The notes: generated by a model from the sequence alone, not told the origin. Positions 1-6,222 are shown, counted from the stretch's first letter. The stretch is DNA of 7,656 nt from Bacteroidota bacterium (GCA_023488865.1 JAMDDG010000134.1:1-7656); one strand, 5' to 3'. A program made the numbers and translations.

Positions 1-41
1 ATTGAATAAAACGAACCATGGCAAATCATTTAACACACAGG

Positions 42-97
42 AGAATGATTATCGGCGAGTTCCATGTGGCAATTAAAAAACAATATCAAATTTAAAA
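42..97. repeat. Dispersed ~60-bp motif, copy 1
   Basis: This is one of three related copies, the others being at 1971-2038 and 2067-2126, all in the same orientation. Shared blocks read on the + strand are AATGATTA, then TTCCATnTGGC, then an A-rich run ending in CAA. Read on the - strand, the copy ends about 20 nt before two possible ATG codons at the left edge (ATG at 19-17 and an alternative at 31-29, both still open at position 1), so it may be a leader for a minus-strand gene outside the window. A TAAATTTG box lies at 94-87 on the - strand with only a weak upstream partner. Copies are recognised by eye; function is unknown. Confidence 0.6.
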
Positions 98-163
98 AGT
101 ATAAATATTGTCGAAAAGTAACATTTACGTTTTGAAGCAGCAAGAACTTTAGTCAGGTTTTAT

Positions 164-802
164 CTACCGCAAAAAAGGGTTCGTCCTTTTTTCCCAACCA
201 ATTGTCGTTTCATCCCCGTGACCAGGATATACTTTTACCTCGTCCCCCAGCGTCAGCAATTTTTCTTTGATACCGGTGATCAGCTGGTTGTGATTGCCTC
301 CCGGCAGGTCAGTCCTTCCAACCGAACCATTGAAAAGGATATCCCCGACTACCAGAATTTGATCCTGCGCTCCGTAGAAAGCAACACCGCCCGGCGAATG
401 GCCCGGCACATGGATCACTTTTAATGCGGTTGCGCCGAAATGGATCTCGTCTCCCTCGGCAAGCAATTCAACATCAGAGGAAGGGTTCTGCATGGTGATC
501 CCGAAAAGCAGGGCATGTTGCCTGGCCTGATCCACCATGGGCGCATCGCCCGGATGAATCCTGCATTTTAATCCCCATCTCCTTTCGGCAAAACTGTTCC
601 CCATCAGGTGGTCAAAATGGCCGTGCGTGTTCAATAGCCGGACAATTTTCAGCTCTTGCGCCTCTACAAACCGCTCCAGTTCTTTTTCTTCTTCCGGATA
701 AAAACAGGCCGGATCGATCAAAACCGCCTCTTTGGTCTCGTCCCAAAGCAGGTACGCATTAACTGCTACCGGATTGAAGGTGAATTTTTTACTATTTATC
801 AT
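164..802 (-). CDS. Metallo-beta-lactamase-fold hydrolase, glyoxalase II-like
   Basis: A 212-residue cytoplasmic zinc-dependent hydrolase of the metallo-beta-lactamase superfamily, in the small single-domain group often annotated as hydroxyacylglutathione hydrolase-like. The metal ligands are all visible: the THGHFDH motif with His60, His62, Asp64 and His65, then His135 (VPGHSPGG), bridging Asp154 (VVGDILF) and His195 (YPGHGDET). The length is that of the short glyoxalase II-like proteins, which lack the extra C-terminal substrate domain of true GloB, so the natural thioester substrate cannot be named. The ATG start fits the family: the first strand leading to NAYLL begins right after it. The gene stands alone, with repeats on both sides and no operon partner in view. 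The fold and catalytic class are secure, the exact reaction is not. Confidence 0.93.
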   Translation of the reverse strand: MINSKKFTFNPVAVNAYLLWDETKEAVLIDPACFYPEEEKELERFVEAQELKIVRLLNTHGHFDHLMGNSFAERRWGLKCRIHPGDAPMVDQARQHALLFGITMQNPSSDVELLAEGDEIHFGATALKVIHVPGHSPGGVAFYGAQDQILVVGDILFNGSVGRTDLPGGNHNQLITGIKEKLLTLGDEVKVYPGHGDETTIGWEKRTNPFLR

Positions 803-1229
803 GAAATATTCAATATTTTATTAATTCGTTTCACACCATTTTCACAGGGCGTTGCCCTGTGCTGTGATGTTGTCGGCTTTCAGCCGACTGATCCGGCATC
901 ATCAAAAATGGTACATCTCGCTCGCCCACTCTCCCCGTCTCCCCCTCTCGTTTCCCTCTTCCCTCTTCCTTCTCAGGTTCCAATATCTGCCGCCGCAATG
1001 CGTCTAAATACGGGAGTTGCACTCGCCCACTCTCTCCGTCTCCCCTTCATTTCACAGGGCGTTGCCCTGTGCTGTTACATAGTCGGCCTTCAGCCGACTG
1101 ATCCGTCCCCTCTCGTTTCCCTCTTCCTTCTCAGGTTCCAACATCTGTAACCGCAATGCGTCTAAAACGGGAGTTGCACTCGCCCACTCTCCCCGTCGTC
1201 CCCTCTCGTTTCCCTCTTTCTTCTTCTCT
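803..1229. repeat. Mosaic double-hairpin and pyrimidine-rich repeat region
   Basis: This gap between the MBL-fold gene and pcm holds no credible gene. It is built from two mosaic copies, about 843-1050 and 1053-1218. Each starts with two perfect hairpins: CACAGGGC/GCCCTGTG with loop GTT (843-861 and 1053-1071), then GTCGGC..GCCGAC with a short loop (872-888 and 1082-1098). The hairpin pair repeats at an offset of exactly 210 bp. A CT-rich block (CTCGCCCACTCTCCCCGTC and neighbours) occurs at about 919-963, 1021-1047 and 1177-1218. A third shared block starts with TCTCAGGTTCC at 971 and 1129, offset 158 bp, so copy 1 carries about 52 extra bases. Open frames across it merely translate the repeat. 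Paired short palindromes of this sort resemble REP elements mobilised by REP-associated (RAYT) transposases; none is present here. Confidence 0.8.
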
Positions 1230-1919
1230 TCACCGCTGCTCTGCCACTCCCGGCAACAACGGAACAAAAACAAAATTACCTGCTTCCGTTTCCGTATATT
1301 CGGTTTCACTCACCCGGACTATAATTTTCATTACCTGAACCTGTCGGCCCCCTACCGGGATGACCATCCTGCCGCCTACAACCAGCTGTTCCTTCAGTCG
1401 TGGCGGAACAGAATCCGCACCGGCAGTGACGATGATTTTGTCGAATGGTCCGTAAGTCGGCAAACCCAGATAACCATCTCCGTAAAAGAATTGAGGATGA
1501 TAGCCAAGTTTTGGCAATAGCTCCCTTGCAAAATCGTAAAGCGACCGCTGTCTTTCGATCGTAAAAAGCTTCGCCCCCATTTCGCACAAGACTGCTGCCT
1601 GGTATCCTGAGCCAGTGCCCACTTCCAGTACTTTGTCGAGCCGTTTAATTTGCAAGGCTTCAGTTTGGAAAGCCACCGTGTAGGGTTGTGAGATGGTTTG
1701 ACCGGAAGCAATAGGGAACGCTTTGTCTACGTAGGCAAAACCGACAAAACTGTTGTCCATAAAAAGATGACGGGGTACCGTATTTATCGCATTAAGAACG
1801 GATTCATCGCGGATGCCTTTGTTCCTGAGTTCATCAACCAGTTTTAATCTTAATCCCTTGTGTTTGAAGCTATCTTCCAATTGAGTGTATTTTAGGTATT
1901 GTGAAGACAAAATTACCAT
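1230..1919 (-). CDS. pcm: Protein-L-isoaspartate O-methyltransferase
   Basis: A SAM-dependent methyltransferase that repairs damaged proteins by methylating L-isoaspartyl residues. Numbered from the upstream GTG at 1940, the family signature GQTISQPYTVA spans residues 80-90, the SAM-binding glycine loop EVGTGSGYQAAV spans 106-117, and the C-terminus ends with the family's FVPLLPG. The length (about 229-236 residues) is normal. I prefer the ATG at 1919; a GTG at 1940 adds seven residues, and no methionine lies between residue 8 and the conserved EDSFKHKGLR region. No clear Shine-Dalgarno sequence precedes either start, which is common in Bacteroidota. Two copies of the dispersed motif lie upstream, the nearer ending about 50 nt before the ATG. 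The stop abuts the mosaic repeat region. The assignment is confident. Confidence 0.95.
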   Translation of the reverse strand: MVILSSQYLKYTQLEDSFKHKGLRLKLVDELRNKGIRDESVLNAINTVPRHLFMDNSFVGFAYVDKAFPIASGQTISQPYTVAFQTEALQIKRLDKVLEVGTGSGYQAAVLCEMGAKLFTIERQRSLYDFARELLPKLGYHPQFFYGDGYLGLPTYGPFDKIIVTAGADSVPPRLKEQLVVGGRMVIPVGGRQVQVMKIIVRVSETEYTETEAGNFVFVPLLPGVAEQR

Positions 1920-1970
1920 TCTCGCTGGGTTTTTCAACACCGGAAATCGTCATGATTTGCATTCACCGCT

Positions 1971-2038
1971 AAAAATGATTATAACCCTCAGGGTGATTCC
2001 ATTTGGCCGTCAAAAAACAATATTATAAACAGATGAAA
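1971..2038. repeat. Dispersed ~60-bp motif, copy 2
   Basis: This copy shares AAAAATGATT at its left end, TTCCATTTGGC and CAAAAAACAATAT in the middle, and ATTATAAACAGATGAAA at its right end with copy 3, which begins 96 bp later. It differs from the others by an insertion containing a small palindrome (CCCTCAGGG). On the - strand it lies about 30-50 nt upstream of the pcm starts. Confidence 0.65.
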
Positions 2039-2066
2039 TACCCATGAGACAATTATCACGCCAACC

Positions 2067-2126
2067 AAAAATGATTAGGTGGGTATTCCATCTGGCAATT
2101 AAAAATCAAATTATAAACAGATGAAA
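2067..2126. repeat. Dispersed ~60-bp motif, copy 3
   Basis: Third copy, tandem with copy 2 in the divergent gap between pcm and the Gfo/Idh/MocA-like gene. The AAAAATGATT left end and the 17-bp ATTATAAACAGATGAAA right end are identical to copy 2. The central TTCCATCTGGCAATTAAAAA matches copy 1 better than copy 2. It ends 36 nt before the TTG start of the plus-strand gene, so it could equally belong to that gene's leader. Confidence 0.65.
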
Positions 2127-2162
2127 GTTGATAAATAAAAGAAATGTTAAGTACCGGGTCCC

Positions 2163-3068
2163 TTGCCAAAAAGCACAAAAAACTACATTTACGTCAATAT
2201 GTTACACGGGGCCATACTATATCCTGGAGAACCAGACAATTTGTTTATCAACTCGATTCGTGCGATCAGAGGGGTAAAATGGGAGGTTTTTATCGCTACC
2301 GGAAGCAGAAAATTTTTCGGTTTAATTGACGAGATGTTTCCTCCGCATTGCAACTTAGTCACTATTTTAGATCCCGATTTCACCTCGTTCGGATATTTGT
2401 CGGGTCTGGTGAGGAAAGGATGTCATCTCTTTTTAACCGAGAATTTAAAGATGACCTCCGATGAGCGGATGAAACTTATCCAACTGGCCGAGGAGGGAAA
2501 CACCTACATCCAAATAAGGAACGACCTGCTCTTTCATCCGTCGCTATCCTATGACAACAGAAGGGTCTCAGATTCAAAATTGATTGAAATTCATCATGTT
2601 TCGCCGGGAAAGCCCGGCACGCTTCAGGAAATGATGTATGCCAATCTGCTGATGATACTCAGAATTGTGGACGCTGAGCCATCCCGCATCAGCGTATGCT
2701 CCATCCCAAATTCGGGATACCAGCCGGACGTTGTAAACCTGCACCTCAATTTCAACAATGGATCGGCAGCATCGCTGACCCTCTCCTTTGTTGGTGATAA
2801 AAAAGAACATTTTCTGTCCATCCATTCTGCCAGCGGGGTGGCGAAATACGACTTTAAAGGAAACGAACAGCTCCCGTCCGATTTTAGCAAAGGGATTAAA
2901 AACACGAAAACAAATAATAGCCATCTGCTTTTTCAACAAATAGCCAACTTTGCAGAATGTATTTCAAGGAAAAGTTGTCACAAATTTGGCTTAAATGAGG
3001 AGACAAAGACCTATCGTCTGATCGAAAAGATTAACCAAAAGCTGGAGTTCAGCTCTGTTTTGATCTAA
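2163..3068 (+). CDS. Degenerate Gfo/Idh/MocA-like oxidoreductase-family protein
   Basis: A 301-residue protein with the layout of the Gfo/Idh/MocA NAD(P)-dependent sugar oxidoreductase family but with key motifs missing. Residues 7-12 look like the first Rossmann strand, but the GxGxxG dinucleotide loop is replaced by VNMLHGAILYPGEP. Residues 70-113 follow the family pattern (DPDF..Y...L.RKGCHLFLTEN...S.ER..LIQLAEE), with TEN at 92-94 where active members have EKP. The C-terminal part (about 140-235) looks like the alpha/beta second domain. Cofactor binding and catalysis are therefore doubtful. The start is the TTG at 2163: a stop lies in frame at 2148 and the next ATG (2199) would delete the first strand. 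An N-terminal frameshift is a less likely alternative. It is convergent with the DUF4294 gene, 30 bp away. Family placement is by pattern, not by search. Confidence 0.7.
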   Translation: MPKSTKNYIYVNMLHGAILYPGEPDNLFINSIRAIRGVKWEVFIATGSRKFFGLIDEMFPPHCNLVTILDPDFTSFGYLSGLVRKGCHLFLTENLKMTSDERMKLIQLAEEGNTYIQIRNDLLFHPSLSYDNRRVSDSKLIEIHHVSPGKPGTLQEMMYANLLMILRIVDAEPSRISVCSIPNSGYQPDVVNLHLNFNNGSAASLTLSFVGDKKEHFLSIHSASGVAKYDFKGNEQLPSDFSKGIKNTKTNNSHLLFQQIANFAECISRKSCHKFGLNEETKTYRLIEKINQKLEFSSVLI

Positions 3069-3098
3069 TGTTACTTTACTGCAGTGCAGGAAACAATA

Positions 3099-3701
3099 TC
3101 ATATCAAACCTAAATCTATCTCGCACACAATGTACTCTATCAGGCGGTCTTCCAATACCGGGTCGTATTGCGCTTTGAGATCGTGCCCGAACAACTTAGC
3201 CACCGACTGCCAGAAAAAAGCGGATAGCCCGCCTTTGAACTCTTTGATAATTTCGTAGGAGGAGTTACCGGTTTCCCTGTCCAGGAGCTTTATCAAAATG
3301 CGGCCTTCGGAGACTTTCATGGTCCTTAACTCACCTTCATACTCTTTAAACAACTCTTTCTCAACACTTTTCACATAATCCTTGCGCTCTCTTGCCGTCT
3401 TAAAAGAGGCATAGACCCTGTTGTATTCTTTCAATTTAATCGCAGCAACCTTCGCAATCGGATAAACCTTCTTGACTTTATATTCCAACAGGGTATATTG
3501 TCTCAACTGCCTGGGTGACATGTCTTTTTTGTCCGGTAAGATATCAATTGGTTTGAGGTTAATGTGTATAACGGAATCGTCAGGGAGTGTAACGGAAGTT
3601 TCTCCTTTTCCGGTCGTCTCCGCCTTCGTCTGCGCAACAGCCAGCACCGGAGCTATCAGGAAAAAAAACAAAGTACACCATTTACCCATTGCAATCCTCA
3701 T
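3099..3701 (-). CDS. DUF4294 family protein, probably exported
   Basis: A member of the uncharacterised Bacteroidota family DUF4294. The diagnostic region is the second half: EKELFKEYEGELRTMKVSEGRILIKLLDRETG, then SSYEIIKEFKGG, then SAFFWQSVAKLFG and DLKAQYDP. The N-terminus has a signal peptide: a short basic start, a hydrophobic run TLFFFLIAPVLAVA and a likely cleavage before Gln, with no lipobox cysteine. That suggests an exported protein, function unknown. The frame is open back to 3770, but that start would bury the signal peptide about 27 residues inside. ATGs at 3701 and 3689 both fit; the promoter at 3708-3740 would put transcription start at about 3701-3704, and the 3689 ATG has AGGA six to nine bases ahead, so 3689 is a serious alternative. 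Confidence 0.88.
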   Translation of the reverse strand: MRIAMGKWCTLFFFLIAPVLAVAQTKAETTGKGETSVTLPDDSVIHINLKPIDILPDKKDMSPRQLRQYTLLEYKVKKVYPIAKVAAIKLKEYNRVYASFKTARERKDYVKSVEKELFKEYEGELRTMKVSEGRILIKLLDRETGNSSYEIIKEFKGGLSAFFWQSVAKLFGHDLKAQYDPVLEDRLIEYIVCEIDLGLI

Positions 3702-3707
3702 ATGCCG

Positions 3708-3740
3708 CAAATTTAATAAAGGAAACAGCGATAAAGCAAA
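3708..3740 (-). promoter_or_regulatory. Bacteroidota-type promoter for the DUF4294 gene
   Basis: On the - strand a TTTG box (3740-3737) and TAAATTTG (3715-3708) are separated by 21 nt, matching the primary sigma factor consensus TTTG-N19-21-TAnnTTTG known from Bacteroides. It lies directly upstream of the signal-peptide starts at 3701 and 3689 and inside the longer open frame, which argues that the longer frame is not the real start. Found by eye. Confidence 0.6.
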
Positions 3741-3770
3741 TTTCTCTGACCAATAATCGCTGTTTAACAT

Positions 3771-4068
3771 TCTTTACCTGTCCATTATTCAATATCTTTG
3801 TTTTGAAAAATAGAAATTAACATGATTTTACCCATTTAGGTTCCAATTCCGTCTAGTTAAGAATATTGATTAAATCCCCTTTGGGTCCTTCGCGGGAAAC
3901 TTTGAGCACTTTGTGGTAAGATTCAAACACTTAACCACCAAGGTCTCGAAGGATAGCACAAAGGAAACGCCAAGAATTTCGATGACTAAGCGACATTGAT
4001 TTAGCTTCTGTCCATAATGTCAACCGTTTACAGACAGACTCTATTTAACTGGGAAACAAAAATTTAAT
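3771..4068. other. Intergenic region upstream of arcA
   Basis: No gene seen. It holds the degenerate inverted repeat at 3878-3964. A lone TATCTTTG at 3793-3800 (+) resembles a -7 box but has no TTTG at 19-21 nt. I found no convincing promoter or arginine-repressor operator close to arcA. The last 20 bases before the arcA ATG are A-rich, which is typical of translation starts without Shine-Dalgarno sequences in this phylum. Confidence 0.6.
3878..3964. repeat. Imperfect long inverted repeat
   Basis: The left arm (3878-3920, starting CCTTTGGGTCCTTCG and ending CTTTGTGGTAAG) is a diverged complement of the right arm (3931-3964, starting TTAACCACCAAGG, then CGAAGG, ending CACAAAGG), around a loop of about 10 nt. 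The arms differ by several mismatches and a few inserted bases on the left. The wording (CCACCAAGG..CGAAGGA..CACAAAGG) is of a kind I associate with dispersed noncoding repeats in Bacteroidota; that recollection is not checked. Confidence 0.6.
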
Positions 4069-5340
4069 ATGAACAAATTCAACGTAAATGTCAATTCCGA
4101 GATTGGCGAGCTGGAAGGGGTAATTCTTCACACACCCGGATCGGAAGTCGAAAATATGACCCCGGAAAATGCGGAGAGGGCGCTCTACAGCGATATTCTC
4201 AACCTTTCTGTGGCTTCCAAAGAGTATTTCGAGCTGAAAGAGGTATTAAATAAGGTGACCAATACCTACGAAATAAAGCAGCTTTTAACCGAGACCCTTA
4301 AGAACAATGTATCCAAAGAAGCGTTGGTCCGCAACGTCTGTGAACACGAAGGCGCCTACGACGAATTGGACTTGCTGCTCAACATGCCCCCCGATATTTT
4401 GGCAAAACAGCTGATAGAAGGGGTCGTTCTAAAACGCGATAACCTCACCAAATTCCTGAGCAACGAACGTTATTCCATGCGCCCGCTCCACAACTTCCTT
4501 TTCACCCGCGACTCCGCTATCTCCTTCTGGAACGAGGTACTCATCGGCAAAATGGCCAGCAAAGTAAGGGAACGGGAGTCGTTGATCATGGAAACCATTT
4601 TTCGCGACCATCCCTCCTTCGGGGTCAGCACCGTCAACCCGGAACGGGTGGCCGGGGGCAGAAACGCCTTTCGGAATGCCACCATCGAAGGGGGCGACGT
4701 AGAGATCGCCAATGAAAATATTATCCTGGTAGGCAGCGGGGCAAGGACCTCCACCGAAGGGATTGACCTGCTGACGGAGATCATCAAAGAGAAAAAGGAA
4801 GGCACCAAACACCTGATCGTTCAGGAGTTGCCCCGGAAGCCCGAATCGTTCATCCACCTCGATATGACCTTCACCTTTCTGGATAAGAATGCCTGCATGG
4901 TGTACGAGCCGCTGATCTTAAAAAAGACCAAATACCACACCATCAAGATTACCATCGACAACGGAAAAGTAACCTCAATTAAGGAGGAAACCAGTCTGCT
5001 GAAAGCGCTGGAACGTTGCGGCATGGAGCTTACGCCCATCAACTGCGGCGGTCACGGTGATCCGTGGATCATGGAGCGGGAGCAGTGGCACAGCGGCGCC
5101 AACTTCTTCGCCATCGCCCCCGGGAAGGTGATCGGGTACGAAAGGAATGAAAAGACGCTGGAAGAGATGAACAATAATGGTTTCGAGATCGTCAAAGCCA
5201 TGGATGTGATTGAAAACCGCGTTAAGATTGAGGATTACCAGCGCGCCGTGATTACCATCGCCGGCTCCGAACTGGCCCGTGGCGGCGGGGGCGCCAGGTG
5301 CATGACCATGCCGGTAAAACGAAAAAATGTAAGCTGGTAA
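4069..5340 (+). CDS. arcA: Arginine deiminase
   Basis: Hydrolyses L-arginine to citrulline and ammonia, the first step of the arginine deiminase pathway, in the cytoplasm. The 423 residues are of normal family length and all hallmark motifs are present: FTRD at 145-148, EGGDVE at 207-212, HLDM at 263-266 with the catalytic His/Asp pair, GGHGD at 327-331, and the nucleophile Cys411 in ARGGGGARCMTMP. The N-terminus has the usual SEIGELEGVILHTPG opening, so the ATG at 4069 is secure. The pathway partners (ornithine carbamoyltransferase arcB, carbamate kinase arcC, antiporter arcD) are not in this window. The next gene, an RNA methyltransferase, begins 5 nt after the stop, implying co-transcription and probably translational coupling. 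No regulatory site was recognised upstream. Confidence 0.97.
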   Translation: MNKFNVNVNSEIGELEGVILHTPGSEVENMTPENAERALYSDILNLSVASKEYFELKEVLNKVTNTYEIKQLLTETLKNNVSKEALVRNVCEHEGAYDELDLLLNMPPDILAKQLIEGVVLKRDNLTKFLSNERYSMRPLHNFLFTRDSAISFWNEVLIGKMASKVRERESLIMETIFRDHPSFGVSTVNPERVAGGRNAFRNATIEGGDVEIANENIILVGSGARTSTEGIDLLTEIIKEKKEGTKHLIVQELPRKPESFIHLDMTFTFLDKNACMVYEPLILKKTKYHTIKITIDNGKVTSIKEETSLLKALERCGMELTPINCGGHGDPWIMEREQWHSGANFFAIAPGKVIGYERNEKTLEEMNNNGFEIVKAMDVIENRVKIEDYQRAVITIAGSELARGGGGARCMTMPVKRKNVSW

Positions 5341-5345
5341 CCCGT

Positions 5346-5879
5346 ATGAGAAAGCTCGAAAACAGTGAACTCTCCAGGCCCAGCGCCGAAGAATTTCAAA
5401 AGATCGCCAAGCTGCCCATCACGGTAGTGTTGGATAATATCCGGAGCAGCCACAACATCGGCTCCGTGTTCCGTACCTCGGATGCACTGCTGACTGAGAA
5501 GATCTATCTCTGCGGAATCAGCGCTACCCCGCCCGATAAGGAGATCCGCAAAACAGCATTGGGCGCCGAAAACACCGTTCCCTGGGAATATCATGCTTCG
5601 ACCCTTGAGGCCGTAGCCGGATTAAAGGAAAAAGGATATACCGTGATTGCCATCGAACAGGTCGAAAAGAGCATCAGTCTCCCGGATTACCTTCCGGTAG
5701 TAAACAGCAAACTGGCGCTCGTCTTTGGCAACGAAGTGAAAGGGGTGCAGCAGGAGGTGGTCGATCAATGCGATCTGGCTATCGAGATCCCCCAGTATGG
5801 CACCAAACACTCGTTTAATATCTCCGTAAGCGCGGGGATTGTGCTGTGGGATTTGTTCAACAAAATAAAAAGTCTTTAG
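5346..5879 (+). CDS. SpoU/TrmH-family RNA methyltransferase
   Basis: A 177-residue SPOUT-class, SAM-dependent RNA 2'-O-ribose methyltransferase. The three family motifs are present: NIGSVFRTSDA (37-47, with the catalytic-type Arg43), LVFGNEVKGV (125-134), and IPQYGTKHSFNISVSAGI (148-165) forming the knotted SAM site. It lacks a substrate-binding N-terminal domain, as in short TrmH/TrmL-like proteins, so the RNA target (tRNA or rRNA position) is unknown. The start is the ATG at 5346, giving the usual MRKLxxxEL opening; the frame extends to an ATG at 5298 inside arcA, but those 16 residues are only the arcA coding sequence in another frame. It is 5 nt downstream of arcA. The TAG stop forms part of the palindrome at 5878-5910. 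Confidence 0.93.
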   Translation: MRKLENSELSRPSAEEFQKIAKLPITVVLDNIRSSHNIGSVFRTSDALLTEKIYLCGISATPPDKEIRKTALGAENTVPWEYHASTLEAVAGLKEKGYTVIAIEQVEKSISLPDYLPVVNSKLALVFGNEVKGVQQEVVDQCDLAIEIPQYGTKHSFNISVSAGIVLWDLFNKIKSL

Positions 5880-5910
5880 CCCTGACAGGGTTTGAAACCC
5901 TGTCAGGGCT
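5878..5910. repeat. Perfect 33-bp palindrome overlapping the stop codon
   Basis: A perfect inverted repeat with arms of 16 bp (AGCCCTGACAGGGTTT and its complement) around a single G. Its first two bases are the last two of the methyltransferase TAG stop. No T-run follows on the + strand (the next bases are GGGGAGACGG), so it is not a canonical intrinsic terminator, although such a strong hairpin could end or stabilise the arcA transcript. It may equally be a dispersed palindromic repeat. Confidence 0.8.
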
Positions 5911-5958
5911 GGGGAGACGGTATCGCTGCCGCATTTTCCAATCGCGGACAGGTAAGAT

Positions 5959-5990
5959 GCGGTTATCAACCGCAACACGGCGATTTGCCG
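5959..5990. repeat. Pair of short hairpins, REP-like
   Basis: GCGGTT-ATC-AACCGC (5959-5973) is followed after a few bases by CGGC-GATTT-GCCG (5978-5990). Two adjacent short hairpins recall the double-hairpin units at 843-888 but the sequences differ. They lie between the palindrome at 5878-5910 and the 154-bp direct repeat. No gene is seen in the whole 5880-6222 gap. Confidence 0.45.
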
Positions 5991-5995
5991 GAAGC

Positions 5996-6149
5996 AATTT
6001 TTCGACCTAAAGCTCTGTAATTAAAGAATATTAAGTAAGTTTATCGTGCCTGTAACACGCAACAAACCTGCCTCTTTGCTTCCAAATTCGGTGTATCGGC
6101 GCATGTTTGTAGCGTGCATAAACAAGTATGGTGCATTTAAATGACGCAT
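5996..6149. repeat. ~154-bp direct repeat, copy A (upstream of toxin-antitoxin)
   Basis: This copy aligns end to end with 7026-7179. The first 47-48 bp differ at about five positions plus one gap and include the block ATTAAAGAATATTA. The middle is more diverged. The last about 50 bp again share GCATGTTTGT, ATAAAC, CATTTAAA and ATGAC. In copy B the final ATG is the start codon of the downstream gene; here the equivalent ATG (6140) opens only seven codons before TGA. The repeat pair encloses the toxin-antitoxin operon. No transposase or integrase is present. Confidence 0.7.
6056..6116. other. Imperfect stem-loop inside repeat copy A
   Basis: CACGCAACAAACCTGC (6056-6071) pairs with GCATGTTTGTAGCGTG (6101-6116) at 14 of 16 positions, with a 29-nt loop. 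A long imperfect stem inside a repeat that separates accessory genes is reminiscent of integron attC sites, but the consensus core sites RYYYAAC and GTTRRRY are not present in canonical form. In copy B the left arm is much more diverged and the stem is weak. Confidence 0.45.
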
Positions 6150-6168
6150 CAAATTATCAATTGAAGCC

Positions 6169-6202
6169 TTTAGAAATTAAAAATAAATACATAAATTTGT
6201 AT
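6169..6202 (+). promoter_or_regulatory. Toxin-antitoxin promoter with overlapping operator-like palindrome
   Basis: TTTA (6169-6172), a 19-nt spacer and TAAATTTG (6192-6199) fit the Bacteroidota promoter consensus with one mismatch. They would start transcription about 20 nt ahead of the toxin ATG. The -7 box is embedded in an inverted repeat ATACA-N6-TGTAT (6187-6202), and ATACAT recurs at about 6211. This arrangement suits autorepression by the HTH antitoxin, as is usual for such operons; binding is inferred. Confidence 0.5.
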
Positions 6203-6222
6203 CCGAATGAATACATATCCAG

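Noticed and set aside
656..1150. Open frame of 164 codons on the + strand
   Set aside because: It starts inside the MBL-fold gene on the opposite strand and then translates the repeat twice (SQGVALCC..., QPTDP). No domain or coding character.
843..1220. CRISPR array
   Set aside because: Too few units, irregular spacing, and spacers that are themselves repeated.
2144..2329. ATG-started 61-codon frame overlapping the Gfo/Idh/MocA-like gene
   Set aside because: Out of frame with the recognisable protein and without any motif; at most a hint of an N-terminal frameshift.
3079..3090. CTGCAGTGCAG as a terminator between the convergent genes
   Set aside because: Five-base stem with a one-base loop and no T-run.
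3793..3800. TATCTTTG as an arcA promoter
   Set aside because: The nearest TTTA boxes leave 16 or 26 nt, outside the 19-21 nt spacing, and it lies about 265 nt from the ATG.
4429..5042. Several long minus-strand frames inside arcA
   Set aside because: They are antisense shadows of a fully recognisable arginine deiminase.
5235..5978. Minus-strand frames of 119 and 118 codons over arcA/methyltransferase
   Set aside because: Antisense shadows; the second also reads through the 33-bp palindrome.
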